From positions 1,276,001 through 1,340,000 of the forward strand of contig NZ_WPHG01000001.1 in the NCBI RefSeq assembly GCF_009742725.1: a stretch of 64,000 bases of DNA, read 5' to 3'. This DNA comes from Nitratireductor arenosus (GTDB lineage: Bacteria > Pseudomonadota > Alphaproteobacteria > Rhizobiales > Rhizobiaceae). The stretch's first letter is position 1; every line of letters begins with the position of its first letter. The position numbers and the translations under genes are program-made. Shown piece by piece: positions 23,078-32,082 of this stretch. The notes under the pieces were generated by a model that saw only the letters and a list, made by a program, of their open reading frames with translations, ran no database searches and was not told where the DNA came from.

Positions 23078-24064
23078 TCAGACGGGCTCCCAGCCGTCGT
23101 GGCGTCCGGCGCGGTAGACCGCGTCGATCAGCTTCTGGTTCTTGACCGAGTCCTCGAGCGTGAACACCGGCACGTCCTCGCCGGTCGCCGCCCGCGCGAA
23201 GGCTTCGACCTCGAGCCGGTATTGCCGGGCTGCCGGAAAGCGCCACACGGTCGCTTCGGCATGGGTCTGATCGTGCAGCTCGACGCGATGATGGTCGTAG
23301 TCGCCGGCATTGAAAGGCGCGTGCACCTCGATGAAACCTCTGTCGCCGTGGAACACCATCGACTGGCGCAACGCCATCTGGGTGGAGCAATAGAAGGAGA
23401 GTTCGAACGCGCCGAAATCGGCCTTCACGCTGGCATAGATGTCGGTTGCGAACCTCGTATCGCGCGCCACGGTCGCCTGAACGCGCCGCGGCTCCTGACC
23501 GGTGACGAAGCGGGTGGTCACGGTCGGGTAGACGCCGATATCGGGCAGGGCGCCGCCGCCGAGTTCGGGCTTGTTGCGCATATTGTCGGGATCGATGTTG
23601 AAATAGGAAAACGCGCCCTGCACGTGGCGCAGGCGGCCGATGCCGCCCTCCCGAACCAGGTCGCGCACCTTTTGCCATTGCGGGTGATAGACGACCATGA
23701 AGGCTTCGCTGACGACGACGCGGTTGCGCTCGCGCGCCGCGATCACGCGGGAAATATCACCGGCCTCCAGCGCCAGCGGTTTTTCCACCAGCACATGCTT
23801 GCCGGCATCCGCCGCCTTGATCGCCCATTCGACATGCTGCGCGGTCGGCAGGGGAATATAGACGCCGTCGACATCCGGCGAGGCGAGGAGGTCCTCATAG
23901 CTGCCGAAGGCATGCGGCACGGAGAACCGGTCGGCGAGCGCGCGGGCGCGGGCGAGATCGCGGCTGGCGATCGCGGTGACGACGCCGTTTTGCGCGTCCT
24001 GCATGGCCGGCAGGAGATGATCGCGGGCGATCTTGGCGGTGGACAGGATACCCCAGCGGAACAA
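23078..24064 (-). CDS. Gfo/Idh/MocA-family oxidoreductase
   Basis: A 328-residue NAD(P)-dependent dehydrogenase. The N-terminal Rossmann fold starts [21 protein letters not shown]. The family motif [13 protein letters not shown] lies near residue 93 with the catalytic Lys, and [14 protein letters not shown] near 118. The C-terminal substrate domain contains [13 protein letters not shown] with the usual Asp. Members act on sugars, inositols or related polyols; the exact substrate cannot be read. It lies 144 bases downstream of pheT in the same direction and 94 bases before the CHAT gene, with no overlap, so operon membership is uncertain. Confidence 0.9.
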   Translation of the reverse strand: MFRWGILSTAKIARDHLLPAMQDAQNGVVTAIASRDLARARALADRFSVPHAFGSYEDLLASPDVDGVYIPLPTAQHVEWAIKAADAGKHVLVEKPLALEAGDISRVIAARERNRVVVSEAFMVVYHPQWQKVRDLVREGGIGRLRHVQGAFSYFNIDPDNMRNKPELGGGALPDIGVYPTVTTRFVTGQEPRRVQATVARDTRFATDIYASVKADFGAFELSFYCSTQMALRQSMVFHGDRGFIEVHAPFNAGDYDHHRVELHDQTHAEATVWRFPAARQYRLEVEAFARAATGEDVPVFTLEDSVKNQKLIDAVYRAGRHDGWEPV

Positions 24065-24208
24065 CGGCCATCTCCCTCGAAACGACGGGTTCAGCCTATC
24101 GCTCGCCGATCGTTATGAAAAGATGCCGCGCACTCCCCGCCGGGCCGCTAAGAGGGGCTGCGACTGCGCAAGCCCCGGCCGTCGCAACGGGCGGGGCGGC
24201 CGGCGTCC

Positions 24209-26785
24209 TCAGCCGCGCAGGACGCCGCCGGTCTGCTTTTCGACGTTGGCGACGATCCGGGCCGACAGCGCCTCGAAATCCTCGTCGGTCAGCGTGCGCT
24301 CCTGCGGTTGGATGGCGACCTCGATCGCCACCGATTTCTTGCCAGCCCCGAGCGCGGCGCCCTCGAACACGTCGAACACCGACACGCCGGCAATCAGCTT
24401 CTTGTCGGCCGCCGCGACCGCGCGCGTGAGTGCGCCGGCGGCCACGCTTCTGTCGACGACGAAGGCGAAATCGCGCTTGACCGCCTGGAACGGCGACAGG
24501 TCGAGGCGCGGCTTGGTGCGGGTCGCCTTGGCCTTGGGTTCGGGCAGGGCGTCGAGATAGACCTCGAAGCCGCAGATCGGCCCGGCCGCGTCGAGCGCCT
24601 CCAGCGTATCGGGATGGAACTCGCCGAACGTGCCGAGCAGGTTTTTCGGCCCGAGCCTGATCGTGCCGGAACGGCCGGGGTGATACCAGTCCGGCCCGCC
24701 GGCCTCGATCGTCAGCTTGTCGACCGGCGCGCCGGCCGCCTCCAGCGCGGCGAGCGCGTCGGCCTTGGCGTCGAACACGCCGACGGAAGCCGCGTTGCCG
24801 GCCCAGTGCCGGCCCGCGCCTTCCAGCGTGGCAGTGCCGCGGCGGATGCCGCCGGCGACCCGGCGCTGGTCTTCTGGCCGGTCGCCTTGATAGGTGCCCG
24901 AGACCTCGAACAGGGCGATGTCGCCGAAACCGCGATCGGCGTTGCGCTGCGCCGCCGCGATCAGGCCCGGCAGCAGCGAGGGCCGCATGTCCGACATGTC
25001 GGCGGCGATCGGGTTCGACAGTTTCAGCGCCGGCGCGCCGCCGCCGAACAGCGCGGCGTGGCGTTCGGGAATGAACGACCAGGTGACCGCCTCCATCATG
25101 CCGCGCACGGCCAGCGCGCGGCGCGCGGCGCGGGTGCGGTTTTGCAGCGTGGTCAGGATGCGGCTGCCGACGGCCGTCGTCTGCGGCAGCGGCGCCGGCG
25201 CGATCCGGTTGACGCCGTGAATGCGCATCACCTCCTCGACCAGATCGGCCTTGCCATCGACGTCGGGGCGCCAGGACGGCACGACGAAGCGCACGACCGC
25301 GCCGTCCGTCGCGCCTTTCGGAACGAAACCGAGGCGCTTCAGGATGGCGATGCTTTCGGCCCGCTCCACGTCCAGGCCGGTCAGGCGCTTGGTCTCCGAC
25401 AGCGGGAAGTCGACTTCGCGGTAATGGTGGCCGGTTTCACCGACAATCTCTCCGTCCTTGGCGGTCGGCGTGCCCAGCACGATTTCCGGTTCGCTCGGCG
25501 TGCCGCCGCAGAATTCGAGCACCATGCGCGTGCCCAGATCCAGGCCGGCGACCATGAACTCCGGATCGACGCCGCGTTCGAACCGGTAGCGTGCGTCGGT
25601 GATGATGCCAAGTTCGCGGCCGGTGCGCGCCGTCGCCATCGGATCCCAGAGCGCGGATTCGATCAGCACGTCGGTGGTGCCGTCCTCGCAGCCCGAAAGC
25701 TCGCCGCCCATGATGCCGGCGATCGATTCCACGCCGTTGTCGTCGGCGATCACGCACATGTCGGGCGTCAGCTCGTATCCATAGCCGTCGAGAGCTTCAA
25801 TACGCTCATATAACTCGTACACAGCGGAAGCCATTCTAGTGAGACCGTATGACTCCCATTCAGTCAGAAGCTCGACACCCAATCCTCTCTTCTTCAGGTC
25901 CAAGAACCGTTCTTCAACCAAATCACCCACTTCTTCGGAGGTTTTCGCCCGGCGGACGACGAGGTTGCCCTTCACCTTGGCCGCGTCGAACACGTGCAGC
26001 GGCCGGCCGCGGTCGAAGGTAACGTAATTGGTGATGTCGACCAGCGCGTTGATCGGCCTGAGCCCAATGGCGATCAGTCGCTGCTGCAGCCATTTCGGCG
26101 ACGGCCCGTTCTTCACCCCCCGCACCAGTCTGAGCGCGAAGCCGGGGCACAGATCGGGCGCCTCGAGCGTGACGGAAACCGGGCATTTGCCCTCGCCTTC
26201 GACCGGTTCGACCGCGCCCGACTTGAGTGTGCCGAGCCCGCTGGCGGCGAGGTCGCGGGCGATGCCGTAAACGCCGGTGGCGTCGGGGCGGTTCGGCGTC
26301 AGGCCGATCTCGATCACCGGATCGTCGAGCTTGGCCCATGCGGCGAAGGACGCGCCCACCGGCGCGTTTTCGGGCAGGTCGATAATGCCGGTATGCTCAT
26401 CGGAAAGCTGCAATTCGCGTTCCGAGCACATCATGCCGTGGCTCTCCACGCCGCGGATCTTGCCGACCGACAGCGTGACGTCGATGCCCGGCACATAGGC
26501 GCCCGGCGCTGCAAAGGCGCCGACCAGCCCGGCGCGCGCGTTGGGGGCGCCGCACACCACCTGCACCGGCGCGCCGCTGCCCGTGTCGACCGACAGCACC
26601 TTGAGCTTGTCGGCGTCGGGGTGTTTTTCGGCCGTCAGCACCCTGGCGATCACGAACGGCTTCAGCGACGCCTTGTCGTCGACGGATTCGACCTCGAGCC
26701 CGATCATGGTCAGCCGTTCGACGATCTCGTCGAGCGAGGCGTCGGTGTCGAGATGGTCCTTGAGCCAGGAAAGGGTGAATTTCAT
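24209..26785 (-). CDS. pheT: Phenylalanyl-tRNA synthetase beta subunit, with in-frame insertion
   Basis: Beta subunit of the (alpha-beta)2 enzyme that charges tRNA-Phe. At 858 residues it is about 50 longer than the roughly 800-810 usual in alphaproteobacteria. The N-terminal EMAP/OB region ([20 protein letters not shown]) is visible, then B3/B4, the B5 domain and the C-terminal anticodon-binding ferredoxin fold ([21 protein letters not shown]). The excess is explained by a block at residues 287-329 that interrupts the conserved stretch between [10 protein letters not shown] and [20 protein letters not shown]. Everything on both sides is normal and in frame, so a functional protein is expected. 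The start overlaps the stop of the preceding GFA gene by four bases (ATGA). Confidence 0.96.
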   Translation of the reverse strand: MKFTLSWLKDHLDTDASLDEIVERLTMIGLEVESVDDKASLKPFVIARVLTAEKHPDADKLKVLSVDTGSGAPVQVVCGAPNARAGLVGAFAAPGAYVPGIDVTLSVGKIRGVESHGMMCSERELQLSDEHTGIIDLPENAPVGASFAAWAKLDDPVIEIGLTPNRPDATGVYGIARDLAASGLGTLKSGAVEPVEGEGKCPVSVTLEAPDLCPGFALRLVRGVKNGPSPKWLQQRLIAIGLRPINALVDITNYVTFDRGRPLHVFDAAKVKGNLVVRRAKTSEEVGDLVEERFLDLKKRGLGVELLTEWESYGLTRMASAVYELYERIEALDGYGYELTPDMCVIADDNGVESIAGIMGGELSGCEDGTTDVLIESALWDPMATARTGRELGIITDARYRFERGVDPEFMVAGLDLGTRMVLEFCGGTPSEPEIVLGTPTAKDGEIVGETGHHYREVDFPLSETKRLTGLDVERAESIAILKRLGFVPKGATDGAVVRFVVPSWRPDVDGKADLVEEVMRIHGVNRIAPAPLPQTTAVGSRILTTLQNRTRAARRALAVRGMMEAVTWSFIPERHAALFGGGAPALKLSNPIAADMSDMRPSLLPGLIAAAQRNADRGFGDIALFEVSGTYQGDRPEDQRRVAGGIRRGTATLEGAGRHWAGNAASVGVFDAKADALAALEAAGAPVDKLTIEAGGPDWYHPGRSGTIRLGPKNLLGTFGEFHPDTLEALDAAGPICGFEVYLDALPEPKAKATRTKPRLDLSPFQAVKRDFAFVVDRSVAAGALTRAVAAADKKLIAGVSVFDVFEGAALGAGKKSVAIEVAIQPQERTLTDEDFEALSARIVANVEKQTGGVLRG
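25799..25927 (-). other. 43-codon low-GC in-frame insertion within pheT
   Basis: This 129-base block encodes residues 287-329 of PheT, starting [15 protein letters not shown] and ending VYELYERI. It is about 48% G+C, against roughly 66% in flanking coding sequence. It uses codons rare in this window (TTA, AGA twice, ATT, GGA). Removing it restores the normal PheT reading SEEV-EALDG. It and its right edge contain short inverted repeats: AAGAAC/GTTCTT (25902-25907 with 25909-25914), TGACT/AGTCA (25850-25854 with 25862-25866, 7-base loop), and 25867-25876 with 25787-25798 (10 pairs, 2-base bulge). It is far too short for an intein and has no splice-junction residues. Size and in-frame placement recall the palindromic elements that invade Rickettsia genes; any relation is unproven. 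Confidence 0.85.
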
Positions 26786-27207
26786 TGCGTGTCTTCCGTC
26801 GGTCTCGGTACGCTGAATTTGACGTGTCGCGGCAGCGAATCCGGCATATGCACGAACGGCAGTTGCTCGCGCACATAGGCGTGATGGCTGGGCTTGTAGG
26901 CGGCCGGCTGGTCCATGGCGCCGAGTGCGATCCACACATCGTCCGCCAGCCGGTCGTCGACATAGGCGACCGGCGAACCGCAGACCCCACAGAAGCTGCG
27001 CGCCACCGGGCCGTTCTCGAAGGCTTTCAGCGTGTCGCCGTCGAACGTCACATACTCCTTCTTGAAGCCGACGAACGCGGAGACCGGCGCGCCGCCGGCG
27101 CGGCGGCAGTCGTGACAATGACAATAGCTGATGTGGTGCGGCGCGACCGAGGCGGAAAAGCGCACGGCACCGCAGCGGCAGCCGCCGGTGTGGGGGGTGT
27201 CGGTCAC
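26782..27207 (-). CDS. GFA / CENP-V-like zinc protein
   Basis: A 141-residue member of the GFA (glutathione-dependent formaldehyde-activating-like) family, named for a fold with two structural zinc-binding sites. The Cys pattern is clear: [10 protein letters not shown] at the N-terminus, [14 protein letters not shown] near residue 33 and [16 protein letters not shown] near 72. The start is taken as the GTG at 27207, which overlaps the pheS stop as GTGA; its own stop overlaps the pheT start as ATGA. It therefore sits translationally coupled between the two subunits of the same synthetase. Its substrate is unknown, and a link to aminoacylation is not established. Confidence 0.85.
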   Translation of the reverse strand: MTDTPHTGGCRCGAVRFSASVAPHHISYCHCHDCRRAGGAPVSAFVGFKKEYVTFDGDTLKAFENGPVARSFCGVCGSPVAYVDDRLADDVWIALGAMDQPAAYKPSHHAYVREQLPFVHMPDSLPRHVKFSVPRPTEDTQ

Positions 27208-28289
27208 GTGCTCAGCCCTCCAAACAGCGTCGGCAGGTCGAGCGGGCGGAAGCCGTAATGCTGCAGCCAGCGCGTATCGGCGTTGAAATAGTCGCGCAGG
27301 TCCGGCATGCCGTATTTCAGCGTTGCGATCCGGTCGATGCCCATGCCCCAGGCAAAGCCCTGATATTCGTCCGGGTCGAGCCCGGACATTCCCAGCACGT
27401 TGGGATGGACCATGCCGCAGCCGAGGATTTCCATCCAGTCGGAGCCCTCGCCGAAACGCACCTCGCCCGGCCTGGACCGGTCGCACTGGATGTCGAGTTC
27501 CAGCGACGGCTCGGTGAACGGGAAGAAGGACGGCCGGAAGCGCATGTTGAGCGACGGCACCTCGAAGAACGCCTTGCAGAACTCCTCCAGCACCCATTTC
27601 ATGTTGGCCACGGTCGAGGTCCGGTCGACGACCAGCCCCTCGAGCTGGTGGAACATCGGCGAATGGGTGGCGTCGGAATCCTGCCGGTAGGTCTTGCCCG
27701 GAATGACGATGCGGATCGGCGGCTTTTGCGCCTCCATGGTGTGGATCTGCACCGGCGAGGTATGGGTGCGCAGCAGCTTGCGCTCGCCGTTCTCGCCGGG
27801 CGGGAAGAAGAACGTGTCGTGCATTTCGCGCGCGGGGTGGCCTTCGGGGAAGTTCAGCGCGGTGAAATTGTAATAGTCGGTCTCGATGTCGGGCCCCTCG
27901 GCGATCGCGAAGCCGAGATCGCCGAAGATCGCGGTGATCTCGTCGATCACCTGGCTGATCGGATGAATGCGGCCGCGCTCGGCCGGCGCCTGCCGCACCG
28001 GCAGCGTGACGTCGACGGTTTCGGCCGCCAGGCGCGCGGCGATCGCCTCCTTGTGCAGTTCGGCCTTGCGCGCGGCCAGCGCCTCGCCGACGCTGTTCTT
28101 CAGCCCGTTGATCGCCGGGCCCATCTGCTTGCGCTCCTCCGGCGACATCGTCCCCAGCATCTTCAGCCGTTCGGAGACGGAGCCCTTCTTGCCGAGGGCC
28201 GACACGCGCACGGCTTCGATCGCCGCCTCGTCGGATGCGGCCGCGATCTCGGCCAGCAAAGTCGCCTCAAGCGTTTTCAAGTCTGTCAT
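27204..28289 (-). CDS. pheS: Phenylalanyl-tRNA synthetase alpha subunit
   Basis: Catalytic subunit (class II) that forms Phe-tRNA-Phe with PheT. The 361-residue protein begins [21 protein letters not shown] with the N-terminal coiled coil. It then shows the class II motif 2 region [31 protein letters not shown] near residue 205 (split here) and motif 3 in [21 protein letters not shown] near 325. The ATG at 28289 gives the rhizobial N-terminus; an in-frame GTG four codons upstream (28301) is the alternative. It follows rplT after a terminator, so infC-rpmI-rplT and pheS-GFA-pheT are probably separate units. Confidence 0.97.
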   Translation of the reverse strand: MTDLKTLEATLLAEIAAASDEAAIEAVRVSALGKKGSVSERLKMLGTMSPEERKQMGPAINGLKNSVGEALAARKAELHKEAIAARLAAETVDVTLPVRQAPAERGRIHPISQVIDEITAIFGDLGFAIAEGPDIETDYYNFTALNFPEGHPAREMHDTFFFPPGENGERKLLRTHTSPVQIHTMEAQKPPIRIVIPGKTYRQDSDATHSPMFHQLEGLVVDRTSTVANMKWVLEEFCKAFFEVPSLNMRFRPSFFPFTEPSLELDIQCDRSRPGEVRFGEGSDWMEILGCGMVHPNVLGMSGLDPDEYQGFAWGMGIDRIATLKYGMPDLRDYFNADTRWLQHYGFRPLDLPTLFGGLST

Positions 28290-28374
28290 CTGTTCGGTCA
28301 CGGCCTTGCTCGCTTGCCTTTGTCGGTACCGTTTCGCGATCCGGTCGGCCGGATCGGTGTCTTGCGCCTCACAC

Positions 28375-28409
28375 GGAAAAACCCGCGCCGGCCCTGCCAG
28401 CGCGGGTTT
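28375..28409 (-). terminator. Intrinsic terminator of rplT
   Basis: Perfect 10-bp stem AAACCCGCGC / GCGCGGGTTT (28379-28388 with 28400-28409) with an 11-base loop. On the minus strand it runs into five T. It lies about 40 bases after the rplT stop. Confidence 0.9.
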
Positions 28410-28447
28410 CCCAAATACCAGTTTTCGAAAGCTTGGGAAGGCGCTGG

Positions 28448-28849
28448 TTAGGCTACAGCGCGCTCAAAAGCGTTCGGGGTCGTGTCTTTCAGATATTCCA
28501 GCGCGGTCTTCGCCTTGGCGACCAGCGCCGCGAAGGCCTGCGGCTCGTGCACCGCCATGTCGGCGAGAACCTTGCGGTCGACCTCGATGCCGGCCTTGTT
28601 GAGACCGTCGATCAGGCGGCCATAGCTCAGGCCGTGCTCGCGGGCGCCGGCATTGATGCGCTGGATCCACAGGGCGCGGAAATTGCGCTTGCGGTTCTTG
28701 CGATCGCGATAGGCGTATTGCAGCGACTTCTCGACCGCCTGCTTGGCGATGCGGATGGTGTTCTTGCGCCGGCCGTAGAAACCCTTGGCGGCTTTCATAA
28801 CTTTTTTGTGCTTGGCGTGGGCGGTAACGCCCCTCTTTACGCGGGCCAT
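28448..28849 (-). CDS. rplT: 50S ribosomal protein L20
   Basis: A basic 133-residue protein of the large subunit that binds 23S rRNA early in assembly. The sequence [31 protein letters not shown] (split over the N-terminus) and [21 protein letters not shown] are diagnostic. It follows rpmI by 41 bases; infC-rpmI-rplT is the standard order. L20 autoregulation of the leader is known in enterobacteria but I see no matching pseudoknot here. Confidence 0.98.
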   Translation of the reverse strand: MARVKRGVTAHAKHKKVMKAAKGFYGRRKNTIRIAKQAVEKSLQYAYRDRKNRKRNFRALWIQRINAGAREHGLSYGRLIDGLNKAGIEVDRKVLADMAVHEPQAFAALVAKAKTALEYLKDTTPNAFERAVA

Positions 28850-28890
28850 GACATGCTCTCCTTAAATCTCTTCCTGCAGCGTCCGGCGTT

Positions 28891-29091
28891 TCAAAGGCCG
28901 TAGGGCATGAACTTCTTCACGATCCGGGCGTCCGGATCGGAAAGAACGGTCGTGCCGCGTGCGTTACGGATGAACTTGTTGGAGCGCTTGATCATGCCGT
29001 GGCGCTTGCCAGCGGCCTGAACCTTCACCTTGCCGGTCGCGGTCACCTTGAACCGCTTCTTGACCGACGATTTGGTCTTCATCTTGGGCAT
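28891..29091 (-). CDS. rpmI: 50S ribosomal protein L35
   Basis: A 66-residue, very basic large-subunit protein. [20 protein letters not shown] and [19 protein letters not shown] identify it. A strong AG-rich ribosome-binding stretch (GAAGAGGAAAGC) precedes the ATG. A 298-base spacer lies between it and infC, containing no gene that I can support but with AT-rich stretches near 29101-29165 that could hold a promoter for rpmI-rplT. Confidence 0.98.
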   Translation of the reverse strand: MPKMKTKSSVKKRFKVTATGKVKVQAAGKRHGMIKRSNKFIRNARGTTVLSDPDARIVKKFMPYGL

Positions 29092-29389
29092 TTTGCTTTC
29101 CTCTTCTTATTTGCCTCGCAAGCGAGGTTATGACGCTCCGGATGGACCAGCATCCGGAAAGCATAAGAAACCGCCACGGCATGCCCTGCCGGGCGGCTCT
29201 TTGAACGCGGCCTTATAACGACTGGGGCGTCGGAGAGCAAGGGGCAAGAAGCCCGCTGGAAATCACGCGGTCGGGAGCCCAGCAATCGCAAGCCGACCCC
29301 GCCCGGCACCTCCTGGCAGCGCCGGCGTCAGGCGTTCTGCCGCCGGCGCCACGGGCCGCGACCGATGCCGCCCGTGGCCGTCGGTCGGC

Positions 29390-29926
29390 TCATCGCGGAG
29401 AAAGAACCATCATCATCTGGCGGCCTTCGAGCTTGGGTTCGGCCTCGACCTTGGCGATTTCCTCGACTTCGGCGCGCACCCGGTTCAAAAGCTGCATGCC
29501 GAGCTCCAGATGGGCCATCTCGCGACCGCGAAAGCGCAGCGTCAGCTTGACCTTGTCGCCTTCCTCGAAAAACCGGCGCACGGCCTTCATCTTGGTCTCG
29601 TAATCGTGGTCGTCGATATTCGGGCGCATCTTGATCTCTTTGATCTCGATGACCTTCTGGTTGCGCCGCGCCTCGGCCGCCTTTTTCTGGGTCTGGTATT
29701 TCAGCTTGCCGAGATCGATGATCTTGCACACCGGCGGATCGGAATTCGGCGCGATCTCGACCAGGTCGAGCCCGAGATCCTCGGCCGCTTCCAGGGCTTC
29801 TTGAATGGAAACAGCGCCCCGGTTCTGTCCGTCGGGGTCGATGAGCTGGACCCTGGGGGCCCGGATGTCGCGATTGGCGCGCGGGCCTTCCTTGACGGGG
29901 GCCGCGGCTTTGTAAGGTCTGCGAAT
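29390..29926 (-). CDS. infC: Translation initiation factor IF-3, ATT start
   Basis: Binds the 30S subunit and controls start-codon selection. The 178-residue protein begins (M)[21 protein letters not shown], and continues with [36 protein letters not shown] and, in the C-domain, [26 protein letters not shown]. The start is an ATT codon (29926-29924), placed 9 bases after a perfect AAGGAG (29941-29936). ATG candidates upstream would put the ribosome-binding site inside the gene. AUU starts in infC are the classic basis of IF-3 autoregulation. The stop is TGA at 29390. Confidence 0.96.
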   Translation of the reverse strand: MRRPYKAAAPVKEGPRANRDIRAPRVQLIDPDGQNRGAVSIQEALEAAEDLGLDLVEIAPNSDPPVCKIIDLGKLKYQTQKKAAEARRNQKVIEIKEIKMRPNIDDHDYETKMKAVRRFFEEGDKVKLTLRFRGREMAHLELGMQLLNRVRAEVEEIAKVEAEPKLEGRQMMMVLSPR

Positions 29927-30135
29927 GGTCGTGTTCTCCTTGTTCCGTTGACGTTCGGGGACGGCAATCCGGCCCGCCCCAGGCATCGAGCGGTCTATGT
30001 CGGTGCGTTCGGGGCCATGTCAATAGCACGAAGGCGCAAAAAAAACCATCTTCCCGCTTGGACCGGCGGCAAGGTGAAAGGCGGGCCTTTTCGGGCGCCG
30101 TACCCTGTGCCAAAAGGGCGCCCGGAGAACAGCGC

Positions 30136-30915
30136 ATGGCACAACACCCCACGGAAATGCTCGATGTCGACAGCGTGCCGATCGCGGTCAGGCGCCGCCG
30201 GGGCCGCGCTCCCGGGCTGGTCTGGCTTGGCGGCTATCGCTCCGACATGCTGGGAACCAAGGCCGAGCAGCTCGATTTGTGGGCGGCCGAGAGCGGCCAT
30301 GCCTGTGTCCGGCACGATTATTCCGGCCACGGCGAATCCGGCGGCGCGTTCCGCGACGGCACGATTTCGCGCTGGCTGGCCGAAAGCCTGGCGGTCTTTC
30401 GTCAGTTCACCGACGGCCCCCAGATCCTGGTCGGCTCATCGATGGGCGCCTGGATCGCGCTGCGCATGGTGCAGGAACTCAATCGCGGCAGTGCCGACGA
30501 TCGCGTCGCCGGCCTCGTGCTGATCGCGCCGGCGCCCGACTTCACCGTCGAACTGATGGAACCGCACCTGACGGACCGCCATCGCCGCGACCTGGAGCAA
30601 AAGGGCTATTTCGAGGAACCGTCCGAGTATGGGCCCGAGCCCGACCTTTATACCCGCGCACTGTTTGAGGACGGCGCGCGCAACCGCGTGCTCACCGGCC
30701 TGATCGAGACCCATTGCCCGGTGACGGTCCTGCAGGGCATGCAGGACCCGGACGTGCCCTATGCGCATGCGCTGAAACTGGTCGACCATCTCCCGGCCGA
30801 GGATGTCACGCTGACGCTGATCCGCGATGGCGATCACCGGCTGTCGCGGCCGCAGGATATCGCGCTTCTGCGTTGTGCGGTCGCCGATCTCGCCACGCGC
30901 GCGGGCTCGAACTGA
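30136..30915 (+). CDS. Alpha/beta hydrolase, ABHD10-like
   Basis: A 259-residue cytoplasmic serine hydrolase. It shows the oxyanion region VWLGGYRSDMLGTKA, then HDYSGHGESGG, the nucleophile elbow LVGSSMGAWIALR (Ser about residue 102), an acid in QGMQDPDVPYAHA near 207 and the catalytic His in IRDGDHRLSRPQD near 235. The pattern resembles bacterial relatives of ABHD10, whose animal member removes acyl groups from thiols and glucuronides; the bacterial substrate is unknown. It diverges from infC across about 210 bases and stands alone. Confidence 0.88.
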   Translation: MAQHPTEMLDVDSVPIAVRRRRGRAPGLVWLGGYRSDMLGTKAEQLDLWAAESGHACVRHDYSGHGESGGAFRDGTISRWLAESLAVFRQFTDGPQILVGSSMGAWIALRMVQELNRGSADDRVAGLVLIAPAPDFTVELMEPHLTDRHRRDLEQKGYFEEPSEYGPEPDLYTRALFEDGARNRVLTGLIETHCPVTVLQGMQDPDVPYAHALKLVDHLPAEDVTLTLIRDGDHRLSRPQDIALLRCAVADLATRAGSN

Positions 30916-31136
30916 CGACCGTCACCTTGGTGCCGATACCGGCTTTTGCGCAGTAGCGGCGCTGGGTCGGAGGCGCTGAAAAGCCACCGGCCGTCAGCGG
31001 AGCGCCTGAAAAAAGATAAATTTCTTAATATGTTACCCGGTTTCACCTGGCGGTTATCTTGAAACGCCTCCGCCCTGTGCCCATCTCGAAATCATGCAGC
31101 CGGATGGGCTGTTTCGAACGGAAGGAACCGGAAAAT

Positions 31137-31580
31137 ATGACCACGAGTGCACTGATCCGCCCGGCCTGGACGCCGGCGACGATTGCGCTGATGGTGCTTG
31201 GCTTCATCGTGTTCTGGCCGCTTGGCCTCGCCATGCTCGCTTACATCTTGTGGGGCGATCGGCTCGATGGTTTCAAGCGCGACGTCAACGAGGCGACGGA
31301 TGGCCTTTTCGCGGCCTGCCGCCCGCGCAAGGGTGGTCGTTATGGCCGCCATGCGCATACCGGCAATGTCGCCTTCGACGACTGGCGCAGCAAAGAGCTC
31401 GAGCGCATCGAGGCCGAACGGCGCAAGCTGGAAGAAATGCGCGAGGAGTTCGACGATTATCTGCGCGAACTGCGTCGGGCCAAGGACCAGGAAGAGTTCG
31501 ACCGCTTCATGGCCGACCGCGAGCGCCGACGCAGCGAGAAGTCGAGCGAGGACAAGTCTACCGGTCTACTCGACGAGTAA
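31137..31580 (+). CDS. DUF2852 membrane-anchored coiled-coil protein
   Basis: A 147-residue protein of a family common in Rhizobiales and otherwise uncharacterised. One or two membrane segments (IRPAWTPATIALMVLGFIVF, then WPLGLAMLAYILWG) occupy residues 8-42. A basic stretch PRKGGRYGRHAHTGN follows, then a charged helix from about 80 to 140 (ELERIEAERRKLEEMREEFD) that should form a coiled coil. The ATG has an upstream GGAAGGAA. No function can be assigned. The 220-base spacer upstream has an AT-rich patch (31008-31035) and a 7-bp hairpin AGGCGCT/AGCGCCT. Confidence 0.85.
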   Translation: MTTSALIRPAWTPATIALMVLGFIVFWPLGLAMLAYILWGDRLDGFKRDVNEATDGLFAACRPRKGGRYGRHAHTGNVAFDDWRSKELERIEAERRKLEEMREEFDDYLRELRRAKDQEEFDRFMADRERRRSEKSSEDKSTGLLDE

Positions 31581-31602
31581 AGACCGGTCAGGAACGAACG
31601 CG

Positions 31603-31633
31603 AAACGGCGCCGCGTCAGCGACGCCGTTTTTT
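31603..31633 (+). terminator. Intrinsic terminator after the DUF2852 gene
   Basis: AAACGGCG (31603-31610) pairs with CGCCGTTT (31623-31630) around a 12-base loop and runs into six T. It separates the gene from the convergent small exported protein. Confidence 0.82.
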
Positions 31634-31653
31634 GTTGGCCGCAGCAAGGACGG

Positions 31654-31926
31654 TCAGCGCCCGCCTCGGTTGTCGCACTGAGTACGGCTTCCCCCGGCGG
31701 GACATGACTTGCTGGCCGGACGGCGTTTTTCGGGCTTTTCGCCGCCCTGCCGGTCGGTTTCGACCGACGACGTGGTCGCGGGTCTTGTGGTTTTGGCCGG
31801 CTTGGAGCGCTTGTAGACGTGCGCCGGCGGTCCGCCTCCGTCGCGGGCATAGGCGTCCGCAGCGAGCGACGTCGCAAAGGCGGCGAGCGAAACGACGGCC
31901 GTCAGCATGACTATTTTCCTGAACAT
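31654..31926 (-). CDS. Small exported basic protein of unknown function
   Basis: A 90-residue protein. It starts with a clear signal peptide (MFRKIVMLTAVVSLAAFATS, cleavage probable after LAADAYA). The remainder is low-complexity and basic (KRSKPAKTTRPATT, KPEKRRPASKS) with two Cys (SCPAGG and TQCDN) that could form one disulfide. The ribosome-binding site AGGGAAGGGAA precedes the ATG. I do not recognise the mature part. Small proteins of this design are frequent in Rhizobiales. It diverges from the ygjP-like gene across 156 bases. Confidence 0.7.
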   Translation of the reverse strand: MFRKIVMLTAVVSLAAFATSLAADAYARDGGGPPAHVYKRSKPAKTTRPATTSSVETDRQGGEKPEKRRPASKSCPAGGSRTQCDNRGGR

Positions 31927-32082
31927 GGTGTTCCCTTCCCTTTTTGCGACGGGCCGATCCCGGCGCTGATGCTTGGTCGCCGCAGGGTGAAAAAAGGTTC
32001 GAGGAAAACTGCGCTATCGCGGTGTCGTCCGCGGCATCATGACGATCTCCCGCTTCGCCATCGAATCGCTTAACGTCGCTCC

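Noticed and set aside
25799-25927. Intein or intron in pheT
   Set aside because: The insertion is only 43 codons, far below mini-intein size. It lacks the N-terminal Cys/Ser and C-terminal His-Asn junction, and group I/II introns are much longer.
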